This document shows, piece after piece, positions 60,380 to 64,000 of a DNA stretch of 64,000 nucleotides (its first letter is position 1; each line of letters starts with the position of its first letter). Source of the DNA: Gammaproteobacteria bacterium (GTDB lineage: Bacteria; Pseudomonadota; Gammaproteobacteria; Steroidobacterales; Woeseiaceae). The notes under the pieces are model-generated. The model saw nothing but the letters and a program-made list of their open reading frames with translations. It did not search any database and was not told the origin of the DNA. A program made the translations under genes and the position numbers. The stretch covers positions 1 through 64,000 of the forward strand of contig JAHZJK010000024.1 of the NCBI GenBank assembly GCA_022600955.1, read 5' to 3'.

Positions 60380-62254
60380 ATGTTTCGGACATCATTTTCG
60401 ATAGTCGGACTGCTGCTGGCGCTTGCGGCGCCGGTTCAGGCGCAGCAGCTTAATGACCTCTACTATGGAGAGGCTCTCTACCATGCGCGCCAGGGACAGT
60501 TTTTCGAAGCGATTGAACGTCTTGATACCGAGGTTTGGCAACACGACCAGATCGACGAGCCGCAACTGGACTCGCTGTACACACATATCAATGATGCTGA
60601 ATTTTCAATTGGCGACTTCGAGCTTCGCTACCGCATGCATCACCGCGCAGGTCGCGCGATTGCAGCCGTGCTCGAAGGTGCCGTAGACGAGGCCGTTCGC
60701 AATGACGCCGCGTACCGACTGGCACGCATTCACTTTCAAAAACAGCAGATGGATGATGCTCTGCTGGCGCTGGATAGAATCGACGGCGACATACCGCATG
60801 CGATTCGCGATGACATCGAGTTTCTGCGTGCCAATGTTTACCTGGCGCAAGGCAAGCAACTCGAGTCGGCTGACGTTCTGAAGAAACTGCAGAACTCTGA
60901 CGAATACGGCGGGTTCGCTTCCTACAATCTGGGTATCGCGTACTTTCAAAACGGCCAGCGGACCGCCGCGCTCGAGCAACTCGATCGCGCCGGGCAAATC
61001 AGCACGAGCGATCCTGGCGAACTGGCGATACGCGATAAGTCGAACCTCATCATGGGAACAATCCTCCTCGAGGATGGCGAATACCAGGCCTCGTTGCCCC
61101 CATTGAATCGTGTGCGCCTCGATGGGCCGTTTTCGAACCAGGCCTTGCTCAGTGCCGGCTGGGCCAGCATGTCGATAGAAGACTATGAGCGGGCGGTGGT
61201 GCCATGGAGCATTCTCGCCGAGCGTGAAGTCACGGACAGCGCCACCCAGGAAGCCATGCTTGCGCTGCCGTATGCCTATGGCAAGTTGAATATTCACGGC
61301 CGTGCCGCCATTCACTACGGACGCGCTCTTGATTCATTCGGTGCCGAGATACAGAAGCTCAACACGTCGATAGAAAGTATCCGCGACGGGCATTTTCTCG
61401 AGGCGCTCATCCGCGAAGAGATTCGCCAGAACAAGGACTGGGTGATTCGTCTCAGAACAATGCCCGAGTCGCCAGAGACGTTTTACCTGATGGAGTTGCT
61501 GGCATCGCATGACTTCCAGACCGGCCTGCAGAACTACCTCGATCTTGCCGACCTGCGCCGCAAACTGACGACCTGGAGCGGTGGTTTCGATTCCTTCGAT
61601 CAAATGGTCGTCATTCGCCAACAACATTATGAGCCGTTGCTGCCGGACGTCGACGAGAAATTCCGCAAGCTGGACTCGCGCATGCGTTTGCGGGCAGAAC
61701 AGCACAGGATGCTGATCAAGCGTCGAGACGATATGTTGACAATGCCGCGTCCGGAGTTTCTGGCCACACCGGAAGAGCAGGCGATTCTCGCGCGCATCGA
61801 GACGCTCGAAGCGATGGCCGCCCTCAACTTTGACAGCAACGGACCGACCCTGGAACGCCTCGAGCGTCTGAAGGGCATCCTCAGTTACACCTTGCGTACG
61901 GAGTACCACGAACGCTTCACCCGCTTCGACCAAAATGTGCGCAGCCTCGATCAGGCGATGGCCATGGTCCAGGATGAGTACGACGAATACGTGCGCAATC
62001 GACAGGCGGTGACACACAGCTTTGTAGGCTACGACAAACCGATGAAGCGATTGCGGGCAGACGTGCAGCAATCGGTCGAGAAGATCGACCAGCTCATGGC
62101 CCGCCAGGGTCACCTGCTGGAAATACTCGCGATCGAGCAACTGGTCGCCCGTCGTGATCATCTTGAAAACTATGGCGACAAGGCACGCTTCGCGCTGGCC
62201 GATAGCTATGATCGGGCCACGCAGGCCCAGGCTAACCTGGACGTGTCCGAATGA
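60380..62254 (+). CDS. exported TPR-repeat protein
   Basis: A 624-residue protein with a signal peptide (IVGLLLALAAPVQAQQ). The first half has TPR-like helix pairs (LYYGEALYHARQGQFFEAIERLD; YRLARIHFQKQQMDDALLALDRI; SYNLGIAYFQNGQRTAALEQLDRA; QALLSAGWASMSIEDYERAVVPW). The second half (about 350-620) is predicted long coiled coils rich in R, E, L and D. It starts three bases after the preceding gene and overlaps the next by ATGA. The architecture suits a periplasmic scaffold connecting membrane components. The function is not known to me. Confidence 0.8.
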   Translation: MFRTSFSIVGLLLALAAPVQAQQLNDLYYGEALYHARQGQFFEAIERLDTEVWQHDQIDEPQLDSLYTHINDAEFSIGDFELRYRMHHRAGRAIAAVLEGAVDEAVRNDAAYRLARIHFQKQQMDDALLALDRIDGDIPHAIRDDIEFLRANVYLAQGKQLESADVLKKLQNSDEYGGFASYNLGIAYFQNGQRTAALEQLDRAGQISTSDPGELAIRDKSNLIMGTILLEDGEYQASLPPLNRVRLDGPFSNQALLSAGWASMSIEDYERAVVPWSILAEREVTDSATQEAMLALPYAYGKLNIHGRAAIHYGRALDSFGAEIQKLNTSIESIRDGHFLEALIREEIRQNKDWVIRLRTMPESPETFYLMELLASHDFQTGLQNYLDLADLRRKLTTWSGGFDSFDQMVVIRQQHYEPLLPDVDEKFRKLDSRMRLRAEQHRMLIKRRDDMLTMPRPEFLATPEEQAILARIETLEAMAALNFDSNGPTLERLERLKGILSYTLRTEYHERFTRFDQNVRSLDQAMAMVQDEYDEYVRNRQAVTHSFVGYDKPMKRLRADVQQSVEKIDQLMARQGHLLEILAIEQLVARRDHLENYGDKARFALADSYDRATQAQANLDVSE

Positions 62255-64000
62255 GCCGAAATATCTTTCTGTCTGCGTCCATTGCCGTTCTGCTGGCAGG
62301 CTGCGGTACCTCGGCGGTTAAAACCGGAACGCTCGCTGAACTCAGCGCGGTCGATGCCGACCTCAATGATGTCTATCTGGATGACAGCCTGGAGCGGGCG
62401 GCGCAGAGCTACCGTCGCTATCTTGCTGAAACGTCCGAAAGTGCACGCACACCCGAAGCCATGCGACGTCTTGCCGATCTGCAGATCGAGCAAGCCTACG
62501 GGCTGATTGGCGAGGCACCGGCGCGCACGATGGCTGCACCGGAAATTGCGAAGCACGACAGCGACACCGTGGAGACCACGGCGTCCGGCGTTGGCGTCGA
62601 ACTGTCAGAGTCAGATAAAGACTTCGAAGAGCGGGCATCGCAACGCGACGAGTTCTTCGCATCAGAGGCGGGCGATGACACTGAGCTTCTCGCCGTTGAA
62701 GGTGGCTCTGTTCCCTCCGGCCCGCGTGAGGCAATCAAGACTTACAAACAGATTCTCGAGACCTATCCAAACTACGAACGCAACGACAAGGTGCTCTACC
62801 AGATGTCGCGCGCGTATGACGAAATCGGTCAGCCCGATGAAGCAATGGACGTGATGAACCGTTTCGTTAGCGAGTACCCGCATTCGAAATACGTCGACGA
62901 GGTGCAGTTTCGCCGCGGTGAGTACCACTTCGTCCGGCGCGGTTATCGCGAGGCCGAGGCTGCCTACGACACGGTTATCCGAATGGGCAGTGACTCGTCC
63001 TACTATGAGTTGTCGCTCTACAAGATGGGCTGGGCACTCTACAAGCAGCAATTCTACGAAGAGGCGCTGGACCGGTTCGTCGCGTTACTCGATTACCAGA
63101 AATCGATTGGCTATGACTTCGATCAACACCAGGATGACAACGAAGAGCACCGCGTAACGGACACGTTCCGCGTTATCAGCCTGAGCTTTTCCAACCTCGG
63201 CGAGCCACAGTTCGTCGATGAGTACTTTTCGGAGAAAGGTCATCGCAGCTATGGCGACAAGATCTACAGCAATCTTGCAGAGTTCTACTTCGCGAAGCTG
63301 CGTTACGACGATGCGGCCTCGGTGTACCGCTCCTTTATCGAACTGAATGCGTATCACCACAGGTCACCGCACTTCAGTATGCGTGTCGCCGAAATATTCG
63401 AAGAGGCCGACTTTCCGCTACTCGTCGTTGAGGCGAAGCAGGAGTTTGCGACTCGCTATGCACTGTCATCGGAATTCTGGAACCGGCATGAGGTCGCAAG
63501 CGCGCCTGAGGTTGTCGGTTTTCTTAAAACCAACCTGACAGACCTGGCGGGTCATTATCATGCGCTCTACCAGGAAGAAGCCCTGGCTGCGGACAAAGCA
63601 CAGAATTTTCACGCCGCACATGACTGGTACCGGCAACTGCTCGGCTCCTTCCCGAATGACGAAGCATCGCCGACCGTTAACTACCGGCTCGCCGATCTGT
63701 TGCTGGAGAATGAGGATTTCAGCGGTGCCGCATTCGAATACGAGCGTACCGCGTATCAATACGCCGAGCACGATCAGGCCGCAGCCGCCGGTTATGCCGC
63801 CGTATTTGCGTACCGCCAGGAGCTCGAGCGAGCGACCGGCGCGCGCCAGCTTGAAGTGAAGGAAGCGACGGTCGAAAGCTCATTGCGATTCGCGGAAACG
63901 TTCACGGCACATGAGCAAGCCCCCGTTGTGCTTGGCGCGGCCGCTGATGATCTCTACGAGATGAAAGACTTCGTGCGTGCGATCGACTCGGCCAGCAAGC
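62251..64000 (+). CDS. TPR-repeat lipoprotein, partial
   Basis: This gene is missing from the ORF track because it runs off the window: 583 open codons from ATG 62251, which overlaps the previous stop. The signal ends in the lipobox AVLLAGC-GTS, so it is a lipoprotein, probably outer-membrane. After a low-complexity acidic linker it has TPR-like repeats (AIKTYKQILETYPNYERNDKVLYQMSRAYDEIGQPDEAMDVMNRF; VQFRRGEYHFVRRGYREAEAAYDTVI; AEFYFAKLRYDDAASVYRSFI). Related large TPR lipoproteins occur in envelope machines such as AglT/GltE-type gliding systems; that link is inference only. Confidence 0.82.
   Translation, partial: MSRNIFLSASIAVLLAGCGTSAVKTGTLAELSAVDADLNDVYLDDSLERAAQSYRRYLAETSESARTPEAMRRLADLQIEQAYGLIGEAPARTMAAPEIAKHDSDTVETTASGVGVELSESDKDFEERASQRDEFFASEAGDDTELLAVEGGSVPSGPREAIKTYKQILETYPNYERNDKVLYQMSRAYDEIGQPDEAMDVMNRFVSEYPHSKYVDEVQFRRGEYHFVRRGYREAEAAYDTVIRMGSDSSYYELSLYKMGWALYKQQFYEEALDRFVALLDYQKSIGYDFDQHQDDNEEHRVTDTFRVISLSFSNLGEPQFVDEYFSEKGHRSYGDKIYSNLAEFYFAKLRYDDAASVYRSFIELNAYHHRSPHFSMRVAEIFEEADFPLLVVEAKQEFATRYALSSEFWNRHEVASAPEVVGFLKTNLTDLAGHYHALYQEEALAADKAQNFHAAHDWYRQLLGSFPNDEASPTVNYRLADLLLENEDFSGAAFEYERTAYQYAEHDQAAAAGYAAVFAYRQELERATGARQLEVKEATVESSLRFAETFTAHEQAPVVLGAAADDLYEMKDFVRAIDSASK

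Noticed and set aside
61334-62161. 275-residue minus-strand ORF in the TPR gene
   Set aside because: The opposite strand carries a signal peptide, TPR repeats and coupled neighbours; this frame has none of these.
1-64000. tRNA, rRNA, CRISPR, insertion sequence or prophage
   Set aside because: The gaps between genes were read for cloverleaf, repeat-spacer and transposase patterns; none was found. Gene density and codon use look uniform, so no recent island is evident.

Overview
The window reads as a contiguous stretch of a gammaproteobacterial chromosome. The gene order mrcA / pilMNOPQ-aroK-aroB with hemE nearby, tesA/ybbA-ybbP, and mutY-yggX are all gammaproteobacterial. The moderately high GC content, dense gene packing and many ATGA/GTGA overlaps suggest a free-living, probably marine, heterotroph; assignment to a Woeseia-like or Chromatiales-related lineage is only an inference. 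I see no tRNA, rRNA, CRISPR array, insertion sequence or prophage. Almost everything is chromosomal core or conserved accessory material.

Layout. 1-3.5 kb: the 3' end of citrate synthase, a nucleotidyltransferase-like conserved protein, and PBP1A. 3.8-8.8 kb: the type IV pilus alignment and secretin operon pilMNOPQ, ended by a strong terminator. 8.9-13.4 kb: aroK, aroB, a dGTPase-like HD hydrolase, pyrF and hemE. 13.4-16.9 kb (minus strand): tesA, fadD and an MFS transporter. 16.9-20.5 kb: the YbbA/YbbP ABC system and a Nudix hydrolase. 20.5-30.7 kb: a 2-hydroxyacid dehydrogenase, a YcgN-like protein, a nitroreductase, a Baeyer-Villiger-type flavin monooxygenase, two SDRs (one with a signal peptide), a DUF4124 protein, PEP carboxylase, YajQ and an unrecognised protein. 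30.8-32.6 kb: a DASS/TrkA_C transporter. 32.6-41.7 kb: a tryptophan regulatory leader with a WWW leader peptide and terminator, followed by the complete unfused trpE-G-D-C-F-B-A operon. That operon is translationally coupled to a DUF2157 / DUF4401 / GDYXXLXY membrane module. 41.7-46 kb: a pseudo-receiver/PAS/GGDEF/degenerate-EAL protein, then an ECF sigma factor, a membrane-anchored probable regulator and a DUF4097 adhesin-like protein. 46.1-50 kb: AsmA, an SRPBCC-like exported protein, MutY and YggX. 50-52.2 kb: the two-gene ergothioneine pathway egtB-egtD. 52.3-54.1 kb: an Lrp-type regulator divergent from alanine dehydrogenase. 54.1-57.2 kb: an AlsS-like ThDP enzyme coupled to an aldehyde dehydrogenase. 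57.4-59.6 kb: an exported YHS-domain protein whose Shine-Dalgarno sequence lies in a 10-bp hairpin, a PucR-type regulator and a YCII-like protein. 59.8-64 kb: a three-gene operon of an exported coiled-coil protein, an exported TPR protein and a TPR lipoprotein that runs off the window.

Best candidates for closer study: the trp leader (attenuation, with a promoter that almost abuts one possible start codon); the ten-cistron overlap chain from trpE to GDYXXLXY; the SD-sequestering hairpin before the YHS gene; the GGDEF protein with an intact I-site but eroded EAL and receiver domains; the ECF/DUF4097 unit without a visible zinc anti-sigma motif; and the TPR operon at the right edge, which may be part of an envelope-spanning machine.
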